Shown: in pieces, positions 24,962 to 38,700 of the stretch
How positions within the stretch are numbered: the first letter of the stretch is position 1
How the letters are laid out: the number at the start of each line of letters is the position of its first letter
Assembly (NCBI GenBank): GCA_021613375.1
Contig: CM038703.1
Coordinates: forward strand, 22,556,194 to 22,620,193
DNA length: 64,000 nt
Direction of reading: 5' to 3'
Source of the DNA: Megaleporinus macrocephalus
Lineage: Eukaryota; Chordata; Actinopteri; Characiformes; Anostomidae
Notes under the pieces: model-generated
What the model was told of the DNA's origin: nothing
Database searches by the model: none
What the model saw: the letters and a program-made list of their open reading frames with translations, nothing else
Position numbers and translations under genes: made by a program

Positions 24962-25659
24962 AGCGCTGCGTTCCCGGAGACGCCGGCCGGGCTGCTCCAG
25001 CCAAGTTTGTTCAGCAGAGGCATATCAGCGTGGAGCGGCGGCGATGACGGAGCCTCGCCAGCAGATGGAGCCTGAGGACGCAGAGAGATCACAGACCGAG
25101 AACAGCCGAGAAAACCAATAGCAGGGCAAGCGATGACAAGTGAACACCCGTGGCGCTCCTCAGTGAAGTACAGACCTTCATTAGTACGTGACTGTGAATA
25201 AGAGTTGTGTTGAGTTGTGCATTAGCCGTGTTATAAAAAAAGGCTTTTTAATTCACTTTTTATTAAGATTTTTGAGAACATTCAGTAGATATAACAGAGT
25301 AGGAATGTAAGATGAGGAGAGTTGTAACACCATCCTCCATCAATTAGGGATAAGATGTAATAATTTCCTCTCTGATCACACATGGTGGCTACAAACAGGC
25401 ACATGCAGAATCTACATAGAAATCAAAAAGATTTTGAGGTAAGAAGATACATTTTGGATCAAGATGAAATTACATTTAGCCCTCATACTATTGTAGATAA
25501 ACTCATATAACTCATATATTGTAACCATTGTGCAAATACAGTTAGCTGAGCACTGGCTGACAGGGTTGGGATGGGATGTAATAGGGACACTTTTTTTTAC
25601 TAATAGTTTTACAGAATGCGTAGGCAGTGCAACAGGGCCTTCAGTCCAGGGTATCACAT

Positions 25660-25662
<3 letters not shown>

Positions 25663-25736
<74 letters not shown>
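25663..25736. repeat. Long (CA)n microsatellite
   Basis: About 36 CA units, about 850 bp upstream of the predicted edn1 transcription start. Confidence 0.97.
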
Positions 25737-25742
<6 letters not shown>

Positions 25743-27659
25743 AGTTAATTTGAGTTACGGTCAATCACAGAGACAGGGAGACATTGTTCCAGATTGTTCT
25801 TTGGTTTTACTAGACCTTTTTCAAGGATATCACATGGTGTGGCCTCTTTTTTTTTTGCTTCTGTGTTACAGCTTACCCCAGCAAGGAACATCATGTATTT
25901 GACATCAATCCACAAGGTCTGTGATATTCTTGCAGAGGTTTACATTAGCGTTATTTGTTGGAAACAAATGTGCCTATTTTGCATAAAGGTTTGAGAACCA
26001 GAGCTTTAAATATCCAGTCTCCTCTATTTACATGTTCCCTACACTGTTACTGTCCAGGTAAATTTCAGTTCTCTAGCATACAAATAATGTAGATGCATCC
26101 TCAAAGGTACAACTAATATTTAATGGGGTAATCTGCTGATTTTTCAAAAAATCTACAAGACTAAATATTGTAGATGCTTCAGTTCAGAAGAACTTATTCT
26201 ATGAAATCTGTACATACAGACCGCCTGATGTCTGACAAGCTTTTTAACTCAAAATGCATTGAATGTAATTAATTTAATTTATTCATTAACGGTACATGCC
26301 AGTTGCTACAGGCCAAAATAGTTCCTAAAAGATATATTTTTTTACTGTCATCTGCATTGCATATAAGTCCAAAGGCATGTGGTTTGGGATAATAAATAAA
26401 ATTACTATATTTGTTTTGTAGACATCACGACCCCTGGTTCCCATCAAAACTACTATAAAGGAATCTGAGTCAAACCACGCTGAATGACTCAGTTTACATC
26501 TCAAGGACTGAGATGCCCTTAAAGGGCATTTTATGTTTTTATAACTAAATGTGTTAAGTAGTAAAATAAAATACAGATCCTGAAGTCAAAACAGGAAGAA
26601 TGGAGTCATGCAACTTTATAACTGCAGTTGAATGTGCTAGAATCATGTTCCCCAAATAAAAGTACTGAAAACATACCTTGAGGTCACCACTCCAGTGACA
26701 GTGTGAGTGTTTGAGTGTTTTTTAGGTATGTTCTTTTTAAAGTTTCCTTTGGATCTTGGCTTGTAGAAGAACACAGTGTTAAATTAGCACATAGGATTTT
26801 GAATGTACTTACAGTCTTGGATGGATCATAATCTTGACCTTATTTTACGAGTATCTTTGAAGGCCCCCTGCACATACAAGAATGCTTAATGGATACAATA
26901 AGATGAAGGACACGTCACATTCATGTCTTAATGTGCTTTTATAAACCTTATTAATCTGCAGTATCCCTGATAGCAAGAGGACACTGGGTCACTGTTGGCC
27001 AGCGCTAGTAGAAAAGCGGGGTATTAGACAAAATGCTGCATGTCATTGCTTTTTTCTACTTTTTCTACATATTTATAAATACATATTTATTCTTTATTTC
27101 TATTCTTTAGTTATATTTTGTAAATTAGTTTAGTAAATCTAGCTCAGTGTCACCACAGCATTCTATAATAGGCCTATACACATTTTTTCTCTCTCTGTTG
27201 TTTGTAATATTTGTTTTAGTCCATTTTCTACAAATAAAAGGAACAAAAAAAAATTGTTAAATCTTGGCTACAATAGGTCAATAATCTGGGTGGTCCAGGG
27301 TGGACCAAGAGTGGCAAACTATCAGTTAGCGTCCCACCTTATTAAGTCAGTGGAGTGATATATGCTTGCTGTCTAGGATCCTATTGTGTCATCAGATTAA
27401 TGTTTTGTGGTTTTGGTAGGATTTGTACGTCTAAAGACAAACCAATTTATGATTTCTTAAAGCTAAAAGTCGAAATGCTACAGAAGTAGTCTTTTAAATA
27501 CTGAATATGTATTTACGATACTTACTGACATTTTCATGATATGGAAAACAACAGGACTCTGACCTGCAGTCATTTAATTGAACATTAACAAATGTTTAAA
27601 AACAGCTGAAAACAGTTCATTACAAAAAGAACAGAATTACAAAAAGAAGCTGTTTAGTG

Positions 27660-27870
27660 TTTAATTCCTACAGTGCTGAATTAACACCAGTGGCGGTACA
27701 TGGTCTCTTACAGTGTAGAATTAACACATGCAGGGTTGAGTGACACCTTGCAGTGTGGAATTAACACTTTCAATATAGAACTAACACTTACATTGTCGAC
27801 TGACACTTAATGTGTATATTGACACAGTGTCAAATGACTTCTTGTGTGTCCAACAAACACTCAATGTCAG
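27660..27870. repeat. Degenerate tandem repeat, TTAACAC-type
   Basis: Repeated phrases CAGTG..GAATTAACAC and GACAC..(A)TGTGTA occur about every 25-35 bp. This resembles a TTAACACT-rich minisatellite seen in many fish. Confidence 0.65.
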
Positions 27871-29039
27871 ATCTAAACCAGAGATCTCCCCTGTTTAACT
27901 AACTGTAAAATCTATTTTGTAATTAGAATTAGTGTAGTCAACAGTTTATCATTCCATATGTTCTGCAGCAAGACCCATCCTTCATTTCCTTACGCTATTT
28001 AAGGTTAAAACAGTAAGAAATGACTGGTATTTGAAACATGACAAGGTTCAAAGTGCATTCCACACCTGCCGATTTTCATTGTATTAGTCTAGACTTTAAA
28101 TCTGAGGGCACTTCTACTGACACCAAGGTAGTCTGCTGGGGAATCAGGCTTTTACTTTAGAGACCAAGTACTGTTGTTGAAGTCTTCCATGACCTATTTA
28201 ATGCAGTGGAGCTGATTTTTTAACTTGAGACAAGCAGGCTTAGCCCAACAAAAGCTTCAGTCTGGCTTATGTGCGCCCCTCCCAGTACACTGGACTCTTC
28301 TGAACAGTGGAAAAGTGCGCTCATGGAAAGTGATGCCTATCATCCCACACTCAAGCTCTTCACTGTGCAAGTAAACGCCAACACTGCTGCTACTGCTGCT
28401 GCTATACATCTAATCAGGGTTATATAAGGAAGATCCTATGCAACCTGTTTCTGCTTGTCCCGTCTAAAGCAGCAGCAAAACATCCATCTATTAGAGAATT
28501 CATCCTAGTTCTTGGGATGCAACATAAAAGTAATTATGAAAGTATGCATCAGGCTACAGTTGAACTCTTTCTCTGTCCTCAGGCTAGGGCGGCATGACCG
28601 CAGATATAGCTAGTTGTTTCAGATCCTGACATCACCAGTGTCATTCTTCACTAAGCTTTGCCTGTCAGTGCCTCTAGTAGTGGCGCCACTTAAAGCTTTC
28701 CCTTTTTTCCCCTTTGGCTGATATGTGCACAAGGGCTAGTCTCAGCGCCATTAAGTAAAGACGGAAAATCTTGTGTGCAGTGGAATAGGGAGAGTGGAAA
28801 GTTTGGAGTCAAACATGGCTGACTCCACTAATCAACGGATGGTGTTATTCTTTCCACTGCAGCCCCGTGTGCTGATGTTAATAAGCCTGCGCTGTATCTG
28901 AGGTGGTCTGACAGGTTGAGTCTTTAGTAATTTTAAATTGGAGTTGTGTTTCGAGCCGAGCTGGACTTGAACGCTTTGTTTCTAGGCGCTGTGCTGGTTC
29001 TTCCTCTGATAAACTGAACATTCTGTTGCATTTGAGATT

Positions 29040-29480
29040 CTCTCACCCACTCTCAGACTCTCTGAGGGTCTGGTATCTAGGCAACATCCTCCCCACCCAC
29101 CTGGCTACCTCGCTCTGCATGTTCCGTACAGCGTGTTCTCGGCCTCCTGCTGCAGTAACGCCGTTCCGCCACTGGGCGGGGCTATGAGCCAGTCTCAGCG
29201 GACTGAGCGGCGACGCGAGCCGCATGAGTCACTAGCGAAGCTCTACCTAATGAAGACTTCTGCTCTGAACCCTCTCGAGAAAACGCGCGCGGAGTCAAGG
29301 TCAGTGTAACCTCCGTCATCCCGAAGCAGCTTTGCAAGCTGACGTCGTTCACTGATCTCTGAGGAACATCGATTATGGATGAAAGTAGAAAAGACTTTGT
29401 TGCATCTTTAAAAGGTGTGAGACGCTCAGCCCTCGCGATACTTTGAGCATAACTCGAATTAAAGGAGAATGGTGACTGCA
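29040..29480. promoter_or_regulatory. CpG-rich segment between edn1 and hivep1
   Basis: A sharp rise in GC and CpG in otherwise AT-rich DNA. It holds an Sp1-type GGGCGGGGC (29174-29182), an AP-1 consensus TGAGTCA (29225-29231) and a CRE-like TGACGT (29340-29345). It could be an enhancer or a promoter of a noncoding RNA. Frames over it (29043-29225, 29182-29481 minus) match nothing known. Confidence 0.4.
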
Positions 29481-31095
29481 ATCGAGTTCACGCACAATTT
29501 AGAACGAGCTGGAGTGAAACGCTTACTGGTGATGATTGTCTGCAAACTTTGGTTTACTTTGGGTTTAATACTTCTACGTGGGATTCTTCACAATGCACTG
29601 TTATTAGAGATTACTGATATGGCAGAAGTAATAAATGAATAAATAAGTTAAATCGCAAAACTTTTCTTGATATACATTGTGATGCATTTGCTTTTCTGAA
29701 ACTTGACCATTTGGACAACAAAAAAATCTCATGTAAACGTACCAAGGTGAGTTTGCCAAAAAAAAAAGGATTAACAAAACCCTGGACTGTTAAGTGACTA
29801 AATATTTACACAGAAGTGTCAGGGGGGCATGTTTTAAGTTCATCTTTAAACAAGGATGAAGTTGGTTTCCTATTCGCCAGTCTCTTCATCGAACCCCTAC
29901 AGTGGCCAGAATGGAACTGTGGCACCATTTATAATGGATTGGAATATTCGTGAAACAAGCTGTCGAATGGGAAGTCAACTAATGCTCCCACATCTTTAAG
30001 AAGATCTCAGAAACTTCTTAATAGCTTTGCCTGCACATTTCACTCCACACCTTGTACAACATTGACCAGACTTTGCTCAGTGTTTAGTATTTAATAGACC
30101 GAAAAGAGGAGCAGCTCCACCTTTACTAGCATCACAACCCCAACAGTAACATGTAGGTAGCAGCCATGCTGTGGAATTTGTTTTACGGTTGAAGCAGATC
30201 ATCTTAAATTTTAAGATTCATAGCGAGGTACAGCTTTACTTTGTCATTGAGACCGACAAAACTAGCTGGTATTGGTAGATTTTCCTGATCTGTGTGATCA
30301 TCGTAGTGTTTCTCTGAAAACCAACAGATCAGAGCAGAGCTATCAAATTATTTATGAGGTCACTTTGAGGTTTCTTTGGAAAATATTGGGCCTTTTAATG
30401 CCTTGCATGTACCTCTTTGCCATGAAGGCATTAAAAATGTTTTAGGCCAAAATTTTTAATCATTTTATGTAATAACTTTCTGTGAGGAAGCTTTTAGAAG
30501 CATTAAACTCCTGAGACACCCGATTCCTGTTGCAACCACTGTGAGTCCCTTACAGAATTAAGTAGTTTATATCCTATCACTCTGGTTTTAATGAATTTGT
30601 TTTTTAAACCATTTTATCTGTACCGTTTAATTACCAAAAATTGGAATTCTCCTTTACGTACTGTCAAAATACACAATGTCACACAATGTGGGATAATTTA
30701 CTGTAACATTGATTAATATTGTTACATTGCTCACTTCTTTGGCATCTTCACAATGCATATTATCACAGTCTCACACTGCAAAAATCATAATAATATAATG
30801 ACTTATATTTATAATAAAGCCTAATATTTAAGATCTCCAAGCCTCTGTGCTCTGTGAATCTGAGACAACACACCAACAAAAAGACATCCAGCAATGAGTG
30901 CACTTGTAAACAAAGTTTTACTGATACATTTGATTGTGTAGATACATCAATGTAAAGCCACCATTTTACACATACCTATGGACTTATGGAGATCAACTGG
31001 GCACTAGATGGAATATAATAAATAGCTGAACACAACATCTGTACACAGAAACACTGCCCCCAAAGCCATAGAAATGTTCATATATCAGTACAACA
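29481..31095. other. Intergenic DNA downstream of hivep1
   Basis: AT-rich, no gene, repeat family or regulatory element recognised. Confidence 0.4.
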
Positions 31096-31618
31096 TTTAT
31101 TTATTTTCTTAACATAAATTTATGAGTTGACAAACAACATTTCAAAATAAAACTAAATTTCCTCCATTCAGTTTTAACTTCCTTTTTATCTAAGCTAACT
31201 GAACACAGGCAACTACCAGATTTGGAAGATAATATTTACAGGTTCCTAACCAAGAAACTCCAAAAAAGGCACAAGTGTCTATACAACATGTACAAAAAAG
31301 AAAAATAAAGGAAATTGTCTGGAGCTGACAAAAAAAGTAAAAAATAAACTAATTGGTCATAATCATCATCATCATCATCATCATTTATGATTGCACGTAC
31401 AATAATGAATGTCAGAAAATGTGCTTTTGGAGAGGGCCAGCAAAATTGCCAACCCCCTTGAGTGTTTTCAGTTTTACAAAGTGACAAAGTTTTACAAAAG
31501 AGAAACAAAGCAGTAGTCAGAGAAAGATAGATAGAAAGGGAATGAGAGAGAGAGAGATATAGAGAAAGAGAGAGAGATCAATGGAAAGATAGAAGTTTTT
31601 AGTTTCTGGCACAGACTC
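31096..31618 (-). other. hivep1: hivep1 3' UTR with poly(A) signal
   Basis: On the minus strand, overlapping AATAAA motifs lie at 31105-31096, about 515 nt after the stop. The UTR includes a (GAT)n tract (31384-31361) and a GA/CT-rich stretch (31585-31535). Later poly(A) sites are possible. Confidence 0.5.
31361..31384. repeat. (ATC)n microsatellite
   Basis: Eight perfect units within the hivep1 3' UTR. Confidence 0.95.
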
Positions 31619-32788
31619 TCAGGTAGCAATGACAAGTCTATCTTCATCATCGCTGGAGGCATCATTGTAGTCTTCAGTTACTGGTTGCCTGGTGATGGGC
31701 TGCCGTGGTGGTCTTGCCTCACTAGCCCCCACAGCTGGTGCCTTTGGTGCACCCTCAGACCCTTCCCCGGCAGAGGAGGAGGGCTGTGGTTGTGGTGTTG
31801 ATTTTTCCTTTTCTGTCACAGCTGTGCTTAGTGCTGTTTCATCCCCAGTGGTTGGGCTGCGCTTGCTTGGCGAGGTCACTTCCACAGAGGGCTGTACAGT
31901 GACTGGGATTACCGCTACAGGTGGTGCTGCTGCTGCTGCTGTTGCTGGCCTGACTGTGGGGGAACTAATGGATGGGGATGAGGCTGGGGAAGACTCCGCT
32001 ACTTGGAAAGGTAAGGAGACAGAGGCCACACCCTCTGGACTGCAGGGCTTCTCTGGTACCAAAGGGAGAGGGCTGAGAGCGGAGAGGGGGCTAAGGGAGG
32101 GGATGAGGGCAGGGAGGGCAATGTTGAGGATCTGTAGGCCAGGGATGTGACCTGGAGAAGCTGTGCTGGTATGAGGCGTGGGGCTTGCTGCTAGGACCTG
32201 CACGCCCAGAGTTGCATTAAGTGCCAGACTCTGCTGAGGAACCAGCTGAGTGGAGTTAGCTAGACCCACGACACTCAGTGTCTCCATGCCTACAGACTGG
32301 AGTGTGGCCTGGGGTGCACTGAGGGTTTGGAGTCCTGCCACCTGGCCCAGGGGAAAGCAGGGTAGTACACTACTGACGGGTTCCTGGACTACCAGAGGCT
32401 GAGTGGGGGAGCCCTCAGGTCGAGGTGGAGTGTTGGGAGCTGGGAGAGGGCTGCTAGCCTGTCGGTGGATGACACTGACAGCGGGGATGGTGAGTTGGAC
32501 CGGCCCCGCCTGAATGGGCACAAAGGTGGAATATGCAGCCAAGCCAGCAGGCACCAGCTGGATGCCACCAACTGGGACCATGCTGTAGGGTGAGCGAGAA
32601 GGCTGCTGAGAATGCAAAGGGAGGTGGCTGAAGAGGTGGGTGGTGGTTCCAGCTCCGGATTCATGGACTGTACCTGGCGCTGGAAAGTGCAAAGGTCCTT
32701 GAAGAGAATCTGAGGTGGTTTGAGTGCCACGGTCAACATTGGAGTTGGATTCATTTGAGGGCTGGGAAGAACTGGCCACTGACCCATC
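31619..32788 (-). CDS. hivep1: hivep1 terminal coding exon
   Basis: Acceptor ctgttttacag, phase 0, 390 codons including TGA at 31621-31619. It holds the conserved HIVEP block [19 protein letters not shown] ... [19 protein letters not shown] ... [16 protein letters not shown] and ends [12 protein letters not shown], almost as in human. The middle is alanine-, proline- and serine-rich and poorly conserved. A long plus-strand frame over this exon is only its antisense shadow. Confidence 0.95.
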   Translation of the reverse strand, partial: DGSVASSSQPSNESNSNVDRGTQTTSDSLQGPLHFPAPGTVHESGAGTTTHLFSHLPLHSQQPSRSPYSMVPVGGIQLVPAGLAAYSTFVPIQAGPVQLTIPAVSVIHRQASSPLPAPNTPPRPEGSPTQPLVVQEPVSSVLPCFPLGQVAGLQTLSAPQATLQSVGMETLSVVGLANSTQLVPQQSLALNATLGVQVLAASPTPHTSTASPGHIPGLQILNIALPALIPSLSPLSALSPLPLVPEKPCSPEGVASVSLPFQVAESSPASSPSISSPTVRPATAAAAAPPVAVIPVTVQPSVEVTSPSKRSPTTGDETALSTAVTEKEKSTPQPQPSSSAGEGSEGAPKAPAVGASEARPPRQPITRQPVTEDYNDASSDDEDRLVIAT

Positions 32789-35700
32789 CTGTAAAACAGC
32801 ATTTTTATAGATTCATTTGTCATATGTATTCATTTCTGTGAACAACAGACAGATGTGTGCTACCTAAAATGTATGGATGTCAATTCAAACAGAAATCTAT
32901 TCACCTTTCCATGCAATCAAAGCAGCTTTGCTGAGGAGCCAGGCATGCGAGAATCAATGCATGGGTATGGGAATGGAGGTGGGTATTGGTATGGATATGG
33001 GTTGACACGTAAGGAAAGGGGAAGGCAAGTCGGGAAAGACAGTGACTGGGAGGACACGGGTCTCACCTGGCCGAGCTTGGAGCCCTTGCCCGGCACGGGG
33101 GGACTAGGGGGCACATCGATGTCCGGATAGTCGATAGACATCTGCCTGCAGGGTGAAACTGGGCTCATCATGTGTACAGACTCCGTGTCGGAAGCATGGG
33201 ATTCTGAGGCAAGGGCAGGGTGGGAGGCAAAGGAAGAGGGGCTGGGGCCAGGGCTAGAGCAAGAGGCGGAGATGGACATCTGTCTGACCAATGAAACAGG
33301 GCTGGTCATGGCCACCGACTCTGTGTCTGATATCTGGGACTCTGAGGCTGAAGCTTGAGGGAGAAGAGACGGGCGTGGGTTTGGGCTGATGGACATCTGT
33401 GCGAGCAAGGAGCTTGGTGCTGGATCAGCCTGGCTGGAGGGAAGGTGCTGTGGGCTCGCAGAGACAGACGGTGTGGCAGAGACACCTGACTCTGCCTGGC
33501 TGTCTTCCTCATCTTCTTCCTCCCCATCGTTATCCTCGTCATCTGGGCCATCAGAGTCATCACCATCTGAATCTTGTCGATCTGCACTGCCAGCTCGTCC
33601 TGTTCGATCACCTGGTGGAAAAAAAATAAAAGATTTACATGTTAAAGGTTTTTGGAAAGAAACAGAGTAATACATTTGGATTCTGAAGAGCTGCAGAATG
33701 CACAACATCTAAAGCTCAAATGTTGGAGACATTTGGAGTTTGTATAAATCTTTTTTTTGTATAAATGTTTGTACAAATGTATGTACTTAAACCAAAGCAT
33801 AGACCAAGCAGGCCAAATAAGAGCAATCATTCTTGTTTAGAGAGAAGGCATATCAACATCTCAGACCTCAACACTGATTGGCATGGGCTTGACTGCTTGT
33901 GTGAAGCCCAGATAAAGAGGAAGACAGACAGAGAAACAAATATGCTTTGAGCGACTGGGACCAAAGAAAGCTTCACATTCTTTTTTCTGTCTCTAAAATT
34001 AGATACTGCAATTTCCCCTTGGTAAAGGCCGCTCATGCCGCCCACATGTGCTTTGAGTTAACAAGGGAATATGCTGCATTTAGAATCTTTAATTACATTG
34101 TAGCGTTGCCATTGATCACGACTGCTACTGAACACAGTCCGGGACAATTGGCATTTAATGGCTGTTGTTATTATTAGTAAACCTATTAATGGGCAGGGTG
34201 ATCCTGTTAGAAGCCTTGGGCCACTGGTATAAACATACTGTGGTGACTGCATAGTGGAAGTTAAATATTGGGTGTTTTACTTTCCTTTCCTGCATGACTT
34301 TGTATACGTTAGCCACCTTACGCGATTTAATCACATTATATGACAGCACACTTGTTAAAGACTTGTACAACTGCAGCCTTCTAGAATTACAGCACTGCTA
34401 ATCATCACACCCTTTATAAGCACAAACAACTGTTATAAAACAGTGAAATTTCTAAATGTGCGGCATCCAACTGGCAGAGGCAGGGAATGTAATAAGCTTT
34501 TACAGGCTCAAACTGTGATGTTAATCATTATGTATCGTACACTTAAAGCTACACTATGTAAGTTTAGGGGATTTGGGGATTTGGAAAACTCTCTGGTAGA
34601 AAAGTGAGCCAGCACCCAACATGTGGAAGAACATTTTTGTAACGTCAGTTGTGCTTGGGACCGCTTCCCTAAGTGGACGACTCTGATGATTAAAAGTAAA
34701 TATAATGTAAATTTGTTGAGACTTTGCATGTGATATTAATATGTGAAGAAGTCTGATGGTTTTAAACACTCCTGCAAATTCTGACCTGTACCTCTGACTT
34801 TTAAATGATTATTTCAGGCTTTATAGGGCACCTTGCTGCAGTACATGGACATCAGACTTACATAGTGCAGCTTTAACAATATATATTTTTTTCCATTCAC
34901 CAAAAGTGTTTGTGTTAGCTGGAAAGATTCATCTTGAATTATTTGTTTTTGTTTACCTGAGTCCTCTGTATCCTGGTCTTCGATAACACCAATGGCAACC
35001 CCCATCTCCATACACTTCTTACTATGGGCCTTGGACTTCATGTGCTTTGTAAGGTTTCCTGTGTGAATACAGGAGGAAAGAGAATGGGTCAACTAAGGTA
35101 GGAGGAGTACATGGGCAGAGGAGTGGCTTACATAAGTCAGCCATGTCTCTGAGCCTGAGCTCAGTGTTATGGGTGAGTAACTGATAAAGAAGTTCTTAAA
35201 GGAACGTGGGCTGCTCTGACACTGCACGCTGCTCTGTGGTGCAGCGTGGGTAGACGAATATGACTGGGATGAATCATTTAGGCATTTTTGAGAGAAACAC
35301 AGGCTTAAAAAAAGACATGAGAACAGTTTGCAGAAGACAGTGTTCTTATCTGTGGTTCGGTAATTAAATTGCGCTGAAATGCCAAACACAAATACATACA
35401 AATACAATGGGAGGCCAAACAAAATCTGCAATGTGAGTCTTTAAAAATCCTTTACACATGTAGTAATTATTTTCCAACATAAAGCCAGACTTTACAAACA
35501 AATTTCTAAGCAGTTAAAATTTCAGCCAATATAATATAGAATAAACGTACTGCTCTATCAGACCCTTGACCTAACCTGTCCTGTTTTTTTGGTATATGTT
35601 ATTTTTGAGGACAAAACCTGCATGAGTTGTGATGATAGACTAGTTGTAAATTCCAGCAGTCATTTATGAAGCAATTCTAACAATAATTCATAAAATGAAT

Positions 35701-38700
35701 AAATACAACATGAAATGTGTGGCATTTATGACACATTTACCATTTTCTCATTTCTGGCAAAGCTTTAATATGTAGCAGTTTCTTGTTTTGCTTTTTAGGA
35801 CGGTGTTATTATCATTTTCACAAATGTACATAATAAATGAAGAAGCTTAGCAAGTTATCAGCAACTAAACAGAACTTCACCCACCTTTAGTTTTGAAGGA
35901 GAAATTGCATTGTGCGCAGTGATAAGGACGAACATCAGAGTGTGTACGGATGTGTTTCCGCAGCATGCTTGGCTTTTTACAGCGTATCCCACACTCTTCA
36001 CAAATGTACTTCCCCCTTCCACGTCCCCTCACATACACATATTCTTCATTTGACTTGTATCTGCAAACAGAACACAGGATAGACAATGAAGGACCTCTCA
36101 GGTTTCTGTTGAATGTCTAATAAGTGGTGGTTATGGAATTAAGGTGACAAACCCTCCATCAAATATCTTCACTCGTCGAGGCTCTGATTTAGAGTCGGAC
36201 TCCTGACTTGACTGGATCTCTGCTTTTGCTTTGCCACAATTCTCAGTTGACAGAGGCTTTTGTTGGGTCAAAACCTGACAGAAGTTAATTTTATAGCACA
36301 ATTAGTAAAAAATGTTTAGCTTACTATGACTATTTACAATTGCAATGCTAACCATAATGTTTTCATTGCCAGTATGAGGGAAGAACACACTTACCTTTGG
36401 CAAAATGTCCTTTAATTTCCCAGAGTATGTCAATATGTCAGATTTTAAACTTGTTGTTATAGCTTGGGTGTAGAGTATTTTCTTGGAAGTCTGTTTGGAG
36501 TCAAAAAGAGACATGACCACTTTGGTGGGAAGGCCCAGTGGATTGGGGTTATTGGGTTTGACTGCCCAGGTAGAATAGGCTGAGATTCTTTGATCTGTCT
36601 GCTGAATGTGGAGAGGCTTCCTTTTCATAAGAAAACACCAAGTGAAAGTTGTAGCTGTTTTGAGACTTGGGAAAGACAGACGATGACTGTCTCGTGTGTT
36701 GACAACAGACACAGAAGATGCTAACTTCACTTGTCCCTGAAAGGTTGGAGGCCGTACTGGAGATTTAGCTGGAGACCATCGCTGTTCCTCTGATTTGTCT
36801 TGTGATTTCAGTGTACTATTTCCAGGTACAGAATGGCTTTGAACCCCTGAAGGAGGTCCAGAGTGGCTTTGTACCCCTGGAGAGGAAAGCATTTCAGATT
36901 CTGGAACTGCCTGTACTGTGGTAGTAGGTGTCCTGCTCTCCATTTCTTGTTCAGTGGTTTCAGGCATTGTTGTGTGAGAAACTGCTGGCTGATTGTCTTT
37001 TTTGGCTTCTGTGCTTTCTGGCAATTGCTCAGGGGCATCTGTTTCTATTGGGCTGTCTACAGGTTCAGTGGTGCAGACCTGTCGAACCAGCATTAGCTTT
37101 CGCTGCCTTGTCAGATCGGACATCTTTGAGTTCAGGTAGTTGAGTGATCGCCCATCTTTGAGGCAGGCAGCACCATGGTCATCCTTTGCCCGCTTCTGTG
37201 TTTTCTCCATGGCAATGTCTAGGCTGTTGGCAGGGGAAAGCATACGTTTACTTGAGGCAGTTGGCTCTTGTTGTGGGCAAAGACTTACTGATGCCAGTTT
37301 CTGAGTACAGTGTAATGACCCAAGAGATGAAGTACTCTGGTTTTCACCAATATGGTTCTTGCTCATTGTCATACTATTTTTCATTTGGATGCCAACTGAT
37401 CCAAGCTGCCTGTTATTTTTGCTGTCTGGTCTATTTTTTGGATCATTGTCCACAGCAGGCATGGCAGGAAAATTTAAATTAGAAGCCGCAGTAGAGGGTG
37501 GCAGTGTATGTTCATGAGTAATTAGAATCTGTGGAACAGACGTGGTTCCTGATGAAATCTGAGAGGCTGCGTTAACTTGAGGGTCAACAGGCAAAACAAG
37601 TGAGGCCTTAGGTAGAGTCTGGTGACTTGGTTGGGCTGCATAAACATTTTGTGATCCATCGTTTGGCTTTGACACTTTGATCTCTTTTGCAATTGGTATT
37701 GTAATAACAGGCAGAGTGATTTGTGCACCCTGCACACTAGTAAAAGAATATGCTGGACCTGTCAACACTGGATACTGCAGCTGGTACTTGGGTACAAAAT
37801 TTTTCTTATGTTGCGCATCTGTGGACTTTGGAACATCTGCCTGACCAGGCACAACATGTAGCACAGGTTGCAACTTTTGGCATTTGACAACTCTCGAAGT
37901 CTGGTGCCATGGGTGGGGAAGACCATGAACTTGGGGTTGCTGGGTTTGGCTTCCCAAGTTAATACTTTGAACCATTTGTTCATTATTTTGCAGAGGAGCT
38001 TCTGCAGAATGCAGCACAAAAGGCTGAACGAGTGTCGGCTTATTTACATGTAGTGGTTTACTTTGGGAAACCGACAGAATGTTAGTAGAAGGCCCTCTCT
38101 GTAGGGAGACTGTTTGTTTCCCTGCTAGTTGTGTTTCGGGCCCAATCTTCAAAGACATCTGACGTACCAGAGGTCCTCTTCTTCTTTCAATAAGAGGCAC
38201 CTGGGGAGTTGGAGTACTCTGTGTAGTTTTTGGCAATGCGTTCGTGACAGGTGATAAAGACGTGCCTGGTGACATGTTGCTGCAATCGAAGGATTTGCTA
38301 CGGTAGTCACAAGAAATCTCTACAGATGGTTGAGTACAGCTGATTTGCTCTGAGGCAGCCCGTCTCATTATTCCTGGGACTCCTAGAGTATTGTTTGCTA
38401 CAGGCAGCCCTTGAACCTCTGGTGGTTTCCTAATACCCTCCACTCTAGATGGGCTGTCTGACCTTGGAGGCTCATCTCTGTCAAATGAGGCTGAAACACT
38501 GGAGCACCTTGACAAGCTACTGTCTCGACTGAGACTACGAGAGAGAGTTGACTCAAAGCTGGATTCCCCTGAGGATTGTTCCATTTGAGCCAGTCTTATC
38601 CGCTTCTTCTTTGGTGGGAGTTTTTCCGTTGGAAGTTTGGACAAACTTTCACTCCTCTGAGGCCAGCTGAATGTTTCTGGAGGCTTCTCTGTTGTTTCAC

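Larger units (their letters stand above)
24962..29039. other. edn1 upstream and intergenic region
   Basis: 24962-25130 is GC-rich proximal promoter sequence with a CCAAT motif (near 25115); the frame across it (24813-25121) is not credible as a gene. 25.2-27.6 kb is AT-rich with nothing recognised apart from the CA tract. 27.66-27.87 kb is a degenerate tandem repeat. 27.9-29.0 kb shows no supported feature. Confidence 0.45.

Noticed and set aside
24813..25121. 102-codon plus-strand frame over the edn1 promoter
   Set aside because: It covers the TATA box and GC-rich promoter on the opposite strand and resembles no protein; GC content explains its length.
31692..32150. 152-codon plus-strand frame
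   Set aside because: It is antisense to the last hivep1 coding exon, which is strongly conserved on the other strand.
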